Source of the DNA: Flavobacterium sp. ACAM 123
Lineage (GTDB): Bacteria > Bacteroidota > Bacteroidia > Flavobacteriales > Flavobacteriaceae
Assembly: GCF_000264055.1 (NCBI RefSeq)
Contig: NZ_AJXL01000011.1
Location: 1-56,196 of the forward strand
DNA length: 56,196 bases
Reading direction: 5' to 3'
Every line of letters begins with the position of its first letter. The first letter of the stretch is position 1. Of this stretch, positions 10,501 through 19,255 are shown one piece after another. The translations under genes were made by a program, and so were the position numbers. The notes beneath the pieces are model-generated. The model was not told the origin of the DNA. It was given only the letters and a program-made list of their open reading frames with translations, and searched no databases.

Positions 10501-10828
10501 GACAAAAATGCCATTAGACAAATTTGGCTACTATTCTTTAGTAGAGCCTTTTACAAAAGGATACTACCAAGTGGGTGAAAAAGCCAAAGCACGACAACTC
10601 TTAGAGAAATTGATGGCAAAATACAAAGACAATCTTACTTACTACAGCCACTTAAAGTCATCAGAACAATCTAATTTAGCTGTTGATATTATCACAGACC
10701 TTGAACGCTACCGAAGCTTACTGCAAGTGATGAAAGAAAACGGAGATTTGAAGTTTTATACTAAAAACAGAACTGTATTTAATACCTACATTGAAATGTT
10801 CGAACGTTTCGGAAGAGAAAAAGAATAA
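7517..10828 (+). CDS. DUF2723 family membrane protein, probable GT-C glycosyltransferase
   Basis: A large inner-membrane protein (1103 residues). It starts NKWNTIIGWFTFAIALITYT and has at least ten membrane helices in two blocks (about 15-350 and 590-690), separated by a large soluble loop. The N-terminal loop SFWDCGEYIATAAKLQVGHP contains the Asp/Glu pattern expected for the first periplasmic loop of GT-C (protein mannosyltransferase-like) enzymes. A second block has NERPFEPRERDYALVG. The last 150 residues are helical and TPR-like. DUF2723 proteins are widespread in Bacteroidota and are thought to use lipid-linked sugars; donor and acceptor cannot be told from sequence. Own terminator follows. 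Confidence 0.9.
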   Translation: MNKAPFNFNKWNTIIGWFTFAIALITYTLTVEPTMSFWDCGEYIATAAKLQVGHPPGAPLFQMIGAFFAMFASDNEHIALMVNMTSVVSSAFTILFLFWSSSMILKKLISRIAEPNQKKDNAVQLSTSNATVILGSSFVGALAFTYSDSFWFNAVEAEVYAMASLFISLLFWLGLRWEQDMDTPRGNRWLLIISLVIGLSFGVHFMALLTIPSIGLLYFFKHYKTVTVKNFIIANVAVVSILLFIFKLLLPLTMSFFADTEVFTVNELGMPFDSGTILVTILLCAAFYFGLKYTNNKGLVTFNTLILCILFVLIGFSTWTMLPVRANANVNINENKPSDAREVLAYYNREQYGSNPLFYGPQYTEVFAGLDKDNPYLDKAPNYERNYKTGKYEIVNNFKNAVQNSDDDHKTILPRMWSTDHIANYMNFTNAPEFHLNPAYPYEEDLAKYGIDASKLSEEDYARAIGQLKSEIRKTVAEFRTAYAQKQIDNDGYVKFLKSYGDYLIIDKPSTVDNLSFMFEYQFGYMYVRYLMWNFVGRQNDVQGRYDSQDGNWMSGIKLLDELHLGSQDNLPEDVLNNKGRNAYYFLPFLLGLIGLMYHANKDRKSFYVLLTLFLFTGIALKIYLNERPFEPRERDYALVGSFYVFAIWIGFGVYALYESAQKYLAPRIAGPLIIAASILAAPVLMAAQNWDDHDRSGKYTATAMAKAYLNSCAPNAILFTIGDNDTFPLWYAQEIEHVRTDVKIVNTSLFMTDWYIDQMKTKTYEAEPLPISFTHDQYVGDKLDYVVHIPKTDSRWEIKDFMDFIKNPKSTVGMQNGQTIHFYPTNKVRIPVDKDAVIKNKIVSPKYYDSIVPYIDVDIKGNALYKNRLMMLDIVANNNWKRPIFFSPGAFDDEDYLWMKEYLQLDGMVYKLVPVKTTIPKNGSPLDMGQIDSEKMYTNVMKWDWGNSDSDKIYHDVETRRESITYRTNLARLMDQLIVERKFEKAKTIIELAMTKMPLDKFGYYSLVEPFTKGYYQVGEKAKARQLLEKLMAKYKDNLTYYSHLKSSEQSNLAVDIITDLERYRSLLQVMKENGDLKFYTKNRTVFNTYIEMFERFGREKE

Positions 10829-10858
10829 AGAAACACCCTAAATATCTTTTAAAAAATA

Positions 10859-10895
10859 GCAGCAAAATACTATATTTTTTGCTGCATTTTTTTTT
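10859..10895 (+). terminator. terminator of the DUF2723 gene
   Basis: Stem GCAGCAAAA (10859-10867) / TTTTGCTGC (10877-10885) followed by a run of T. It lies 30 bases after the stop codon and 25 bases before the next ATG. Confidence 0.85.
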
Positions 10896-10920
10896 AATTT
10901 TTATAGAAACAACTACCAAA

Positions 10921-11571
10921 ATGAGCTTTTACTGGATTAAAACACATTCACTAATAAAGAAGCTATTCTCTCGATATGTATGGGACTTCCCAAATACGGA
11001 AAATAAAGTATACCTGACATTTGACGATGGCCCTACTCCTGAAATTACAGAATGGGTTTTGGAACAGTTAGAACGGCACAACGCCAAAGCCACTTTTTTT
11101 TGCATCGGGAAAAATATCGAAGCATACCCTTCCCTTTTCGAAAAATTAATAAATAAGAAACATACTGTAGGAAATCACACTTTCAATCATTTAAACGGCT
11201 GGGAAACTACAACCGATGACTATACTGCCAATGTTTCACTTTGCGAGAATTCGATTGAAAAGTATAAAAATGAAATTAGTAATTCTGATTCTAAAATCTT
11301 CCGCCCTCCTTATGGGAAAATTAAACCCACGCAAGCAAGAAATTTAAAGAGCCAAGGGTACCAGATTATTATGTGGGATGTTCTTAGTGCTGATTTTGAT
11401 CAAACAATTACAGAAGAAAGATGTTTGAAAAATGTAGTTTCAAATATAAAACCGGGGAGTATAATTGTATTTCATGACAGCGCGAAAGCATTCAAAAACC
11501 TAAAATACGCCCTGCCAAAAGTATTGGATTATGTAGATAAAAACGGCTTCAAATGTGAAGTTATAGAATGA
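10921..11571 (+). CDS. polysaccharide deacetylase family protein (NodB domain)
   Basis: Predicted metal-dependent deacetylase of N-acetylated sugars in cell-wall or surface polysaccharide. The 216 residues show the NodB motifs: motif 1 TFDDGP, motif 2 HTVGNHTFNH (the two metal-binding His), motif 3 FRPPYG, and the C-terminal IIVFHDS. I use the ATG at 10921 (MSFYWIKTHSLIKK); an upstream TTG at 10879 would place the start inside the preceding terminator. There is no signal peptide, so it may act on a cytoplasmic precursor or be anchored by the hydrophobic N-terminus. Confidence 0.92.
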   Translation: MSFYWIKTHSLIKKLFSRYVWDFPNTENKVYLTFDDGPTPEITEWVLEQLERHNAKATFFCIGKNIEAYPSLFEKLINKKHTVGNHTFNHLNGWETTTDDYTANVSLCENSIEKYKNEISNSDSKIFRPPYGKIKPTQARNLKSQGYQIIMWDVLSADFDQTITEERCLKNVVSNIKPGSIIVFHDSAKAFKNLKYALPKVLDYVDKNGFKCEVIE

Positions 11572-11590
11572 AACCATAAATCATAAATTG

Positions 11591-11887
11591 TTACAGCTGC
11601 TCTTGTACGATACCTATGAGAGTATTCGCATCCAGCTCACCTGATTGTCTCCAGATCATTTGCCCGCCTTTATAAATCATTAAGGTAGGAAGCCCCTTAA
11701 TTCTTAAGGCATCAGCTAGTTCCTGGTTTTTATCGACATCAATTTTAATGACCTTAGCTTTATCGCCAAGCGCCGCTGCCACGTCTCTAATTACGGGATG
11801 CATAGAAACAGATGACTCATTCCAATCTGTGTAAAAATCTATCAACACAGGCACTTGTGCACTTATAAGTTCTCCAAATTTTGACAT
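11591..11887 (-). CDS. thioredoxin-fold protein without active-site cysteines
   Basis: A 98-residue single thioredoxin fold. The family pattern is clear (PVLIDFYTDW at the start of the active site, KVIKIDVDKNQELADALRI, and the cis-proline loop GLPTLMIYKGG), but the CxxC motif is replaced by WNESSV and the whole protein has no cysteine. It cannot do dithiol redox chemistry, so a chaperone or binding role is more likely. The rest of the fold is well kept, so this is not a decaying gene. Convergent with the deacetylase gene; 19 bases separate the two stop codons. Confidence 0.9.
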   Translation of the reverse strand: MSKFGELISAQVPVLIDFYTDWNESSVSMHPVIRDVAAALGDKAKVIKIDVDKNQELADALRIKGLPTLMIYKGGQMIWRQSGELDANTLIGIVQEQL

Positions 11888-11964
11888 AAAACCAACGAAT
11901 TTAATTTTTAAATCTACTTAAAAAAAAAGACAGCTAGTTTACAAATGTAGCTATTTTTAACTAA

Positions 11965-13221
11965 TCATGCTACATTCTTGCCTTTTTTTAGTTCAATGAC
12001 TGTAATTTCAGGCATAATCCCAACTCTACCTGGGTAAGCATGAAATCCAAATCCTCTATTTACATAAACATATCTTCCTAAGTTTTCGTATAAACCAGCC
12101 CATTGTGAATATACGTATTGCGCCAAACTCCATTTAAAATAACCCGGAATTTCAATTCCAAATTGCATCCCATGCGTATGTCCAGAAAATGTTAAATGAA
12201 AATTCTTATCGTGGTTTTTAATTTCATAATCCCAATGGCTTGGGTCGTGACTCATCAAGATTTTAAAATCCTCTTGATTCACCCCTTCGGAAGCCTTGTT
12301 AATATCGCCAGCCTTTTTAAAATTTTGACCCCAATTTTCTACTCCTATTAAAGCAATTTTGTGGCCTCCTTTTTCTATATACGTATGCTCATTCAATAAG
12401 AGTTTGAAATCAATTTCTCCATACAGATTTTTTATAGCTTGAAAATTATCTGCTTTATCCTGCTCTGTAGGCCAAGTGACGTACTCTCCGTAATCGTGGT
12501 TCCCCAGAACAGAATACTTTCCGTACTCGTGTTTCTTGATTCTATTGAACGTCTCTATCCAAGGATGCATTTCCTTAGCATCTGTATTGACAATATCACC
12601 GGTAAACAAAATCATATCTGAGTTTTGCTCGTTTACTAAATCGATGGCATAATTAATCTTTTCTGGATTATCAAAACTACCACTGTGCACGTCTGATATT
12701 TGTGTAATAGTAAAACCGTCAAAGGCGTCCGGTAAATCCGGAAAAAAGATGCGTTGCTTTATCACTTTATAATTGTACTTACCAATGGTTATTCCATAAA
12801 TCAAAGACATAAATGGAATTGCTGCTAATCCTAATCCTACCTGGCTAACGAATTTTCTTCTCGAGGCAAAAAAGGTTGCATTATCATCATCATCTACAAA
12901 ATAATTTATTGAACCAGCACCTATTCTAAATACATCTTCTCCCAGTAATACCAGAGTCAATACCATTTTAGGAACATAAACTAGAAGCACTAAACCCATT
13001 GTGAAGAGCGTCTGTTTCGTTTGCCCCACAGAACGGTCAAATTGCATAAAAGAATAAACAATAAATATAAAAACCAGCACACTAATAATCTGATAAGAGA
13101 CTAAAACCCATTTTACCTTTATTAATGTTCTCAATGCTTGAAATACATAAAGTTCGACGATAATAAGGATAAAACTTAAAAACAGGACACGAAAAATCAT
13201 TGTAATTATTTTTGTCGACAA
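11965..13221 (-). CDS. membrane-anchored metallophosphoesterase
   Basis: Calcineurin-like phosphoesterase, 418 residues. About three N-terminal membrane helices (residues 8-28, 40-60, 70-95) precede a fourth hydrophobic segment (126-150) that begins SRRKFVSQVGLGLAAIPF. The catalytic domain has all metal-ligand motifs: ITQISDVHSGSF, LFTGDIVN, VLGNHDYGEY, LMSHDP and FSGHTHGMQFG. The YkuE-like family includes phosphohydrolases acting on lipids or other substrates at the membrane; the substrate here is unknown. The SRRKFV motif resembles a twin-arginine signal in an internal position. Single gene, divergent from polA. Confidence 0.9.
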   Translation of the reverse strand: MSTKIITMIFRVLFLSFILIIVELYVFQALRTLIKVKWVLVSYQIISVLVFIFIVYSFMQFDRSVGQTKQTLFTMGLVLLVYVPKMVLTLVLLGEDVFRIGAGSINYFVDDDDNATFFASRRKFVSQVGLGLAAIPFMSLIYGITIGKYNYKVIKQRIFFPDLPDAFDGFTITQISDVHSGSFDNPEKINYAIDLVNEQNSDMILFTGDIVNTDAKEMHPWIETFNRIKKHEYGKYSVLGNHDYGEYVTWPTEQDKADNFQAIKNLYGEIDFKLLLNEHTYIEKGGHKIALIGVENWGQNFKKAGDINKASEGVNQEDFKILMSHDPSHWDYEIKNHDKNFHLTFSGHTHGMQFGIEIPGYFKWSLAQYVYSQWAGLYENLGRYVYVNRGFGFHAYPGRVGIMPEITVIELKKGKNVA

Positions 13222-13642
13222 AATAACAAATTAAGAAAACACTATCTGTAGTTATTAATCAAAATTTAACTAAAAAATCAGCAAATTTTTTACTGTCACG
13301 CTTTTTAAAATAGAAAAAGGCATCATAACTGAGTCGCTGCCTTTATTTGTGTCGAAAACCATCTATTATGCAAAATAATTACGCGACACCAGAAACCGCC
13401 CAAACTTATAAATTTCATGATAGATAGCTGTAGTATTTGCAGACTCACTCAAACAAGCCCCCTAGCCCCAGCCCTTTTAAAGCGTTCAGCCCACATGTAG
13501 ACAAAATCATTCATAGCTAAACGTAGTATAAGTGACCTCCCTTAAAACAACAATTATGATTCCTATTATTATAAATATTAAATTCAGTTCCCTCTTTATC
13601 TCTTAAGTTTTGTACTTTTGAAATCTTTACAAAATCACAATT
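13222..13642. other. intergenic region with the polA promoter
   Basis: 421 bases between divergent genes. TACTTTTG at 13613-13620 is a perfect -7 box for polA, 22 bases before its ATG; the -33 region is weak. No reading frame of note, no clear hairpin or repeat in the remainder. Confidence 0.55.
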
Positions 13643-16483
13643 ATGTCAAATCAAAAACGCCTTTTCCTTCTTGATGCTTATGCTTTAATATTTCGCGGAT
13701 ATTATGCCTTTATAAAAAACCCCAGAATCAATTCTAAAGGAATGGACACTTCGGCCATTATGGGCTTCATGAACTCCTTGCTGGATGTCATAAAAAGAGA
13801 GAAACCAGATCACTTAGCCGTCGCTTTTGACAAAGGCGGGAGCCAATTAAGAAATGAGATATTCCCAGAATACAAAGCAAATCGTGATGCCACTCCAGAG
13901 GCTATAAAAATTGCCGTTCCATACATCCAGTCTCTACTAAAAGCAATGCATATCCCTATAATTGAAGTAGCAGGTTATGAAGCCGATGACCTGATAGGAA
14001 CTATTGCAAAACAAGCCGAAAAAGAAAACTATAAAGTCTTTATGGTTACTCCTGACAAAGATTTTGCACAATTAGTTTCAGAGAATATATTTATGTACAA
14101 ACCAGCCCGAATGGGTAATGGCATCGAAATATGGGGCGTTCCCGAAGTTTTAGCAAAATTCCAAATCGAAAGACCGGAACAAGTGATTGACTTTCTAGGC
14201 ATGATGGGTGACGCGGCTGACAACATCCCGGGATTGCCTGGTGTGGGCGAAGTTACTGCAAAGAAATTCCTAAAAGAATATGGATCAATGGAAAACCTTC
14301 TGGCAAATACAGATAAGCTTAAAGGAAAGATGAAAGAGAACATCGAAGCCAACAAAGAGAAAGGGATTTTATCAAAAACTTTAGCGACTATTCTACTTGA
14401 TTGTCCTGTTGCTTTCAATGAAATTGATTATGAATTATCAACGCCGGATATCGAAAAAACGGATGCGCTTTTTAATGAGTTAGAATTTAGAAGAATGGCA
14501 GAACAGTTTGACTCTATATTTAAAAAAGGAGGGACCGCAACTGCGAGCGTGGCTGCTGATGATGAAGACTCACCTAAAAAGGTTCAACAAAAAAGCGAAG
14601 ATCAGTTCGATCTTTTTGGAAGTGGAATTTCAGACGAAACCTCTGAAGATACCCATCATCAATATTACAATACATTAGAAGATACCGAACACTCTTATCA
14701 GATCATTCAAGGAGATTTAGGCCTAAGGTTATTGTTACAGAATTTATCGAAACAAAGCGCTGTTTGTTTCGACACAGAAACTACTGGGTTAGATGCCTTG
14801 CATGCCGAGTTAGTAGGGATTTCTTTTTCCTATGAAAAGGGAAAAGGATTTTACGTACCCTTTCCAGAAAATCAGGTGGAAGCCAAAGCACTCGCTGAAA
14901 AGTTTATGCCGTTTTTCGAAAATGAGAACATTGAGAAAATAGGACAAAATTTGAAGTATGATTTAAAAATACTTTCCAACTATGATATTACTGTCGAAGG
15001 AAAATTATTCGATACCATGATCGCACATTATCTTATCAATCCGGATATGCGTCATAATATGGATATCCTAGCAGAGACCTACCTGAAATATTCTCCGAAA
15101 CCCATTGAAAGCTTAATTGGGAAAAAAGGAAAAAACCAAAAATCGATGCGCGATGTCGAATTAGAAGAAATCAAAGAATACGCTGTTGAAGATGCTGATA
15201 TAACACTCCAGTTAAAAGAAATATTTACGAATGAGTTAGACAAAACAGGGACTAAAAGCCTTTTTGACAAAATTGAGATTCCTTTAGTAAAGGTATTAGC
15301 TGATATGGAGAAAGAGGGAATTCGATTAGACGTTCCCTTTTTGAAGTCCCTATCACAAGAATTAGACAAAGACATTAAAACGCTGGAAGCTACTATTTTT
15401 GAAATTGCAGGCGAAAAATTCAATTTGGCTTCTCCAAAACAATTGGGAGATATTTTATTTGAAAAACTAAAACTGGGAGGACCCAAACAAAAGAAAACGA
15501 AGACGGGTCAATATGCTACCGGCGAAGAAATTCTAAGTTATTTAGCAAAAGACAGCGAAATCGTTTCAGCAATATTAGATTGGCGCTCCTTAATAAAACT
15601 TCAAAACACCTATGTTGAAGCACTGCCTTTACAAGTAGACGTGGTAACAAAGCGCATTCACACCGATTATATGCAGACTGTTGCGGCAACGGGGCGATTG
15701 AGTTCTACCAATCCGAATTTGCAAAATATCCCTATTCGTACAGAAAGAGGAAGACAAATTAGAAAAGCATTTATTGCCCGCGATGAAGATTATACTATAA
15801 TCTCTGCCGATTATTCTCAAATTGAATTGCGCATCATTGCCGCATTGAGTGGAGAGGAAAATATGATAAAAGCCTTTTTAAATAACGAAGACATTCATAA
15901 ATCAACCGCTTCAAAAGTATTTGACGTGCCGTTAGAGGAAGTGACTCGCGAACAAAGAAGTCATGCTAAAACGGTAAATTTTGGAATTATATATGGGGTT
16001 TCAGCTTTTGGACTGAGCAATCAAACTAATTTGTCGCGTAAGGAGAGCGCTGATTTGATTGAAGCCTATTACAAAACCTATCCAAGATTAAAATCATACA
16101 TCCAAGAGCAAATTGAATTTGCTCGCGAAAACGGTTATGTACAAACAATCCTGGGACGTCGTCGCTATTTAAAAGACATCAATTCTCAAAACGCAATGGT
16201 ACGTGGCGGTGCAGAAAGAAATGCAGTAAATGCGCCGATACAAGGAAGTGCTGCTGATATTATCAAGATAGCCATGATCAACATCCATAAAAAATTAAGT
16301 TCAGAAAACTGGAAAAGTAAAATGCTTTTGCAGGTTCATGATGAATTGGTGTTTGATGTGCATAACAGCGAATTAGAGAAAATCCAACCGATGATTAAGC
16401 AGGAGATGGAGAATGCCTTTAAACTTGATGTGCCTTTAACTGTAGAATTAGGAATGGGTAAAGATTGGCTCGAAGCGCATTAG
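13643..16483 (+). CDS. polA: DNA polymerase I
   Basis: Repair and Okazaki-fragment polymerase with all three domains in 946 residues. The 5'-nuclease domain (1-290) has LLDAYALIFRGYYAF and GDAADNIPGLPGVG. The 3'-5' exonuclease domain (about 350-540) keeps the DEDD residues: FDTETTGLD, GQNLKYDLKIL, YAVEDADITLQL. The polymerase domain (about 560-946) has motif A DYSQIELRIIAALSG, motif B RSHAKTVNFGIIYG and motif C QVHDELVFDV, ending GMGKDWLEAH. Complete and probably functional. Its last 59 codons recur twice downstream (20777-20953, 22328-22504) between accessory gene modules, so the gene end marks a recombination hotspot. Confidence 0.98.
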   Translation: MSNQKRLFLLDAYALIFRGYYAFIKNPRINSKGMDTSAIMGFMNSLLDVIKREKPDHLAVAFDKGGSQLRNEIFPEYKANRDATPEAIKIAVPYIQSLLKAMHIPIIEVAGYEADDLIGTIAKQAEKENYKVFMVTPDKDFAQLVSENIFMYKPARMGNGIEIWGVPEVLAKFQIERPEQVIDFLGMMGDAADNIPGLPGVGEVTAKKFLKEYGSMENLLANTDKLKGKMKENIEANKEKGILSKTLATILLDCPVAFNEIDYELSTPDIEKTDALFNELEFRRMAEQFDSIFKKGGTATASVAADDEDSPKKVQQKSEDQFDLFGSGISDETSEDTHHQYYNTLEDTEHSYQIIQGDLGLRLLLQNLSKQSAVCFDTETTGLDALHAELVGISFSYEKGKGFYVPFPENQVEAKALAEKFMPFFENENIEKIGQNLKYDLKILSNYDITVEGKLFDTMIAHYLINPDMRHNMDILAETYLKYSPKPIESLIGKKGKNQKSMRDVELEEIKEYAVEDADITLQLKEIFTNELDKTGTKSLFDKIEIPLVKVLADMEKEGIRLDVPFLKSLSQELDKDIKTLEATIFEIAGEKFNLASPKQLGDILFEKLKLGGPKQKKTKTGQYATGEEILSYLAKDSEIVSAILDWRSLIKLQNTYVEALPLQVDVVTKRIHTDYMQTVAATGRLSSTNPNLQNIPIRTERGRQIRKAFIARDEDYTIISADYSQIELRIIAALSGEENMIKAFLNNEDIHKSTASKVFDVPLEEVTREQRSHAKTVNFGIIYGVSAFGLSNQTNLSRKESADLIEAYYKTYPRLKSYIQEQIEFARENGYVQTILGRRRYLKDINSQNAMVRGGAERNAVNAPIQGSAADIIKIAMINIHKKLSSENWKSKMLLQVHDELVFDVHNSELEKIQPMIKQEMENAFKLDVPLTVELGMGKDWLEAH

Positions 16484-16504
16484 TATTACCCTACTTATAC
16501 TTGT

Positions 16505-16546
16505 AAAAACATCTAATCATTACAGAACGATTAGATGTTTTTTTTT
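16505..16546 (+). terminator. polA terminator
   Basis: Stem ACATCTAATC (16509-16518) / GATTAGATGT (16529-16538) followed by nine T. It also faces the convergent accessory receptor gene. Comparable terminators follow each of the two polA tail copies. Confidence 0.9.
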
Positions 16547-16569
16547 GACATAACATTTGTTAACTAACT

Positions 16570-19233
16570 TTAAAAATTCCACGACCAATTCACAAGAAAA
16601 TACCGTGGCAACAAATTACTCCTAAAAATAGTAGTTGAGAAATCGTTAGTTTGAATTTGTTCGAAATTCTTTTCGTTGGCAATGTTTGTCATTTTGAAAC
16701 TGGCTCGCCACTTATTTTTTTTGGCTACATATTCCAAACTACTATCAAGAAACAAAAAATCTTTGTGTTTATTTGAAAAATCAGGAATATAATAATCTGC
16801 AGAAAGGATATAATTCCATCTTTTTAACGGCTTAACTATAATTCTAAACTCCTCTTGCATCGCACTATTTGCGAATGTTTGTGGTAAACCCTGACTTTTA
16901 GAATTGGAATACCGCCAACTGTATTCGTTTTCAAAATTAATGGGTAGATCAAATGCAGTTTTCCACAAGAATTGCGTTTGAAAAAACTGACTCCTATTAG
17001 TTCGTAATTCAGAATCATTAACGATGTTGCTGTAGGTAGACGAAGTAAAATTGGATTTTAGTTTAAAAGTCGATTCTAGAAAAGAAATATATTTAGCTAC
17101 CATAAAATCAGCTCCTAACTGTTTATTTGCCTGCGGAAGAAAGAAATATTCCACTTGTATAGCATTTTGAGTTATGGTCGAATTAGAAAAAAAACTCCCT
17201 TTGTTTAGCCTATAATTAAGTCCTGCACTAAGTTCAAACTGGTTGAAAAGATCATTAATGTTATAATATAAACCCCAGTTTTGACTTTTTTGTAAGTTTG
17301 AAGAGGGACGATTACTAATACTAGACCTGTTATTGATTAGAATTTGATTTGTAAAAAAGAACTGCTCACCGTTGCTATTTTGAGAATAACTAGCATTTGC
17401 ATTCAGAAATGAAATATTAGAAAATCGATACAGTGCGTTCAGCCTTGGTTCAAATATAAAATTCTCTTGAACAATTTTTTTGTTCTCAACATGATTATCT
17501 ACATTTTGAGACTGAAATTGCAAACTATAGGAAGGAGACAAACTAAATTTCCCTATTCTAAAATTATATTCTCCATTTTGATAAACTGCTTTTTTAGTGT
17601 AATCAAAATTATTGTCACTGATTGAAGCTGCAATACTACCGCCATTGTCCTGGCTGTACAAGTTTGATCTAAATGGATTAGAATCCAGTAGGGCACCAAT
17701 TTTAAAATTATATTTATTTTTATTTACTGCACCAAGTAATTTCGCACTCACTTCCAGATAGTTTTTCTTGAAAGCGCTTTCTTGCACATCATTCCTGGCA
17801 GCACCATCAAATAAAGAAGGACTAATTGATAATTTTTGTGGTAGGTTATTAGACGAATGAAAAAGATTCATTTGTACTACTTTCTTATCCGAAATTTTTT
17901 TAGTCCATAATAAATTTTGCCTATACAGTAGGTCTCTAGAATCTAAAAATGAGGAATACTTATTCGCATTATTTTGAAGTATTTGCGTAGGCGTTCCTAT
18001 ACGTTCATCTTTAATTCTAAAATTATATTCCAGTAAGGAAGTTTTTGACATGGTGTACTTCAGCTCTACATCTGCTCTATACTGCTTTGGCCTTTTGGTA
18101 ATCAACGTATTATCGCTAGTACTAAAATTTTGATTATTGATTTGATATTGGTTTTCAAAATAATTGTTAGCAAATATTTTATCCTGTAAATAATACAAAT
18201 TTGTTTTAACGCTCCATTTTTTTCCAATTTTAAAAATACTACTGTAATTTCCAAATAACTGATTGTTTACATTGGTGCGCGTTGTACCTAAAACATTCGA
18301 AAATTGACTTTCTGATATTATTTTTTTACCGGTAACATTGCTTTCCTTCAAATCCTCTGCATTGAGATTAAATCCGACATAATCAAATGGAGAACTATTG
18401 ACTCCAATGTTATTGTAATTTAAAGTCCCAAAAGATTTAAACTTTTTAGTAATACCTAAAACAGTCACATTATCTTGATGAACTGCCTTTCCTCCCTCAA
18501 ACAGACCTCCACCGTAACTTAGATCGCCAGAAAAACTGACCTTTCCTTTTTTGAGTTTTAAATTCAAGGATACTTTACCATCTTGCTCTATTCCTTTTAA
18601 TAAAGGATTTTCGCTGTAATTATCAACGGCTTGCACTTGGTCCACCATATCAACATTGATATTCTTTGTCCCTAGTGTGTAATTAGACCCAAATAGATTA
18701 TCGCCTTCAAGAGTAACCGTTTCAACGGATTTACCTTTGTATTTTATTTGCCCTGATTTACTGTCTACCTCAATACCGGGGAGTTTTTTTATAATCTCTT
18801 CAATTTTGCGCTCAGTTCCATTGCTGTAAGCGCCTACGTTGTACTTTACCGTGTCCTCTACAACTTCAAATGGTTTTTTCTTGGCTACAATCACAACCTC
18901 TTTTAGTACTATATTTTTATTCTTCTCCAAAACAAGATTAAAAACGTACGATTTTGCAGGGATAGGCTTTTCTAATGAAATACTTTGAGTGGTATATCCA
19001 TTTGATCTAACCTCTATAACTAAGCTTTGATACTCTTTCTTTAATGAAAATGAAAATATTCCGTTGCGACTCATATTAAACTCTTTTATAGAATTTAAAT
19101 TTGTAGCTTCTTTGAATAATAGGGTAGCATTGGCTATTCTATGATTGTTGTTATCTGAAATAGTACCGCTAATATTTTGGGAATAAAATTTTGAACAGAG
19201 ACAAAATAATACGCAGAAAAAAATAAATTTCAT
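16570..19233 (-). CDS. outer-membrane barrel with carboxypeptidase-regulatory domain (TonB-receptor-like)
   Basis: An 887-residue outer-membrane protein. Signal peptide 1-19 (cleavage after KFYSQ); carboxypeptidase-regulatory-like beta-sandwich at 20-95 (NISGTISDNN); plug-like region about 115-235 with IIKKLPGIEVDSKSGQIKYK and VTLEGDNLFGSNY; then a long barrel of alternating strands ending in the aromatic WSWNF. It is the last gene of a minus-strand unit: peptide, GLPGLI protein, receptor. The GLPGLI stop lies 22 bases upstream of its start. The three other receptors here (26854, 31523, 51326) share the plug motif and diverge strongly in the barrel. Substrate unknown; transfer or recognition of the small peptide is inference from context. 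Confidence 0.88.
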   Translation of the reverse strand: MKFIFFCVLFCLCSKFYSQNISGTISDNNNHRIANATLLFKEATNLNSIKEFNMSRNGIFSFSLKKEYQSLVIEVRSNGYTTQSISLEKPIPAKSYVFNLVLEKNKNIVLKEVVIVAKKKPFEVVEDTVKYNVGAYSNGTERKIEEIIKKLPGIEVDSKSGQIKYKGKSVETVTLEGDNLFGSNYTLGTKNINVDMVDQVQAVDNYSENPLLKGIEQDGKVSLNLKLKKGKVSFSGDLSYGGGLFEGGKAVHQDNVTVLGITKKFKSFGTLNYNNIGVNSSPFDYVGFNLNAEDLKESNVTGKKIISESQFSNVLGTTRTNVNNQLFGNYSSIFKIGKKWSVKTNLYYLQDKIFANNYFENQYQINNQNFSTSDNTLITKRPKQYRADVELKYTMSKTSLLEYNFRIKDERIGTPTQILQNNANKYSSFLDSRDLLYRQNLLWTKKISDKKVVQMNLFHSSNNLPQKLSISPSLFDGAARNDVQESAFKKNYLEVSAKLLGAVNKNKYNFKIGALLDSNPFRSNLYSQDNGGSIAASISDNNFDYTKKAVYQNGEYNFRIGKFSLSPSYSLQFQSQNVDNHVENKKIVQENFIFEPRLNALYRFSNISFLNANASYSQNSNGEQFFFTNQILINNRSSISNRPSSNLQKSQNWGLYYNINDLFNQFELSAGLNYRLNKGSFFSNSTITQNAIQVEYFFLPQANKQLGADFMVAKYISFLESTFKLKSNFTSSTYSNIVNDSELRTNRSQFFQTQFLWKTAFDLPINFENEYSWRYSNSKSQGLPQTFANSAMQEEFRIIVKPLKRWNYILSADYYIPDFSNKHKDFLFLDSSLEYVAKKNKWRASFKMTNIANEKNFEQIQTNDFSTTIFRSNLLPRYFLVNWSWNF

Positions 19234-19255
19234 ATTTAATTATAAATGATGCGCG

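Noticed and set aside
10879..10920. TTG start of the deacetylase
   Set aside because: It would begin inside the terminator of the preceding gene; the ATG at 10921 gives the normal protein.
13440..13500. A further copy of the intergenic element near CCCCTAGCCCCAGCCC
   Set aside because: Only this short stretch resembles the element; the other blocks are missing.
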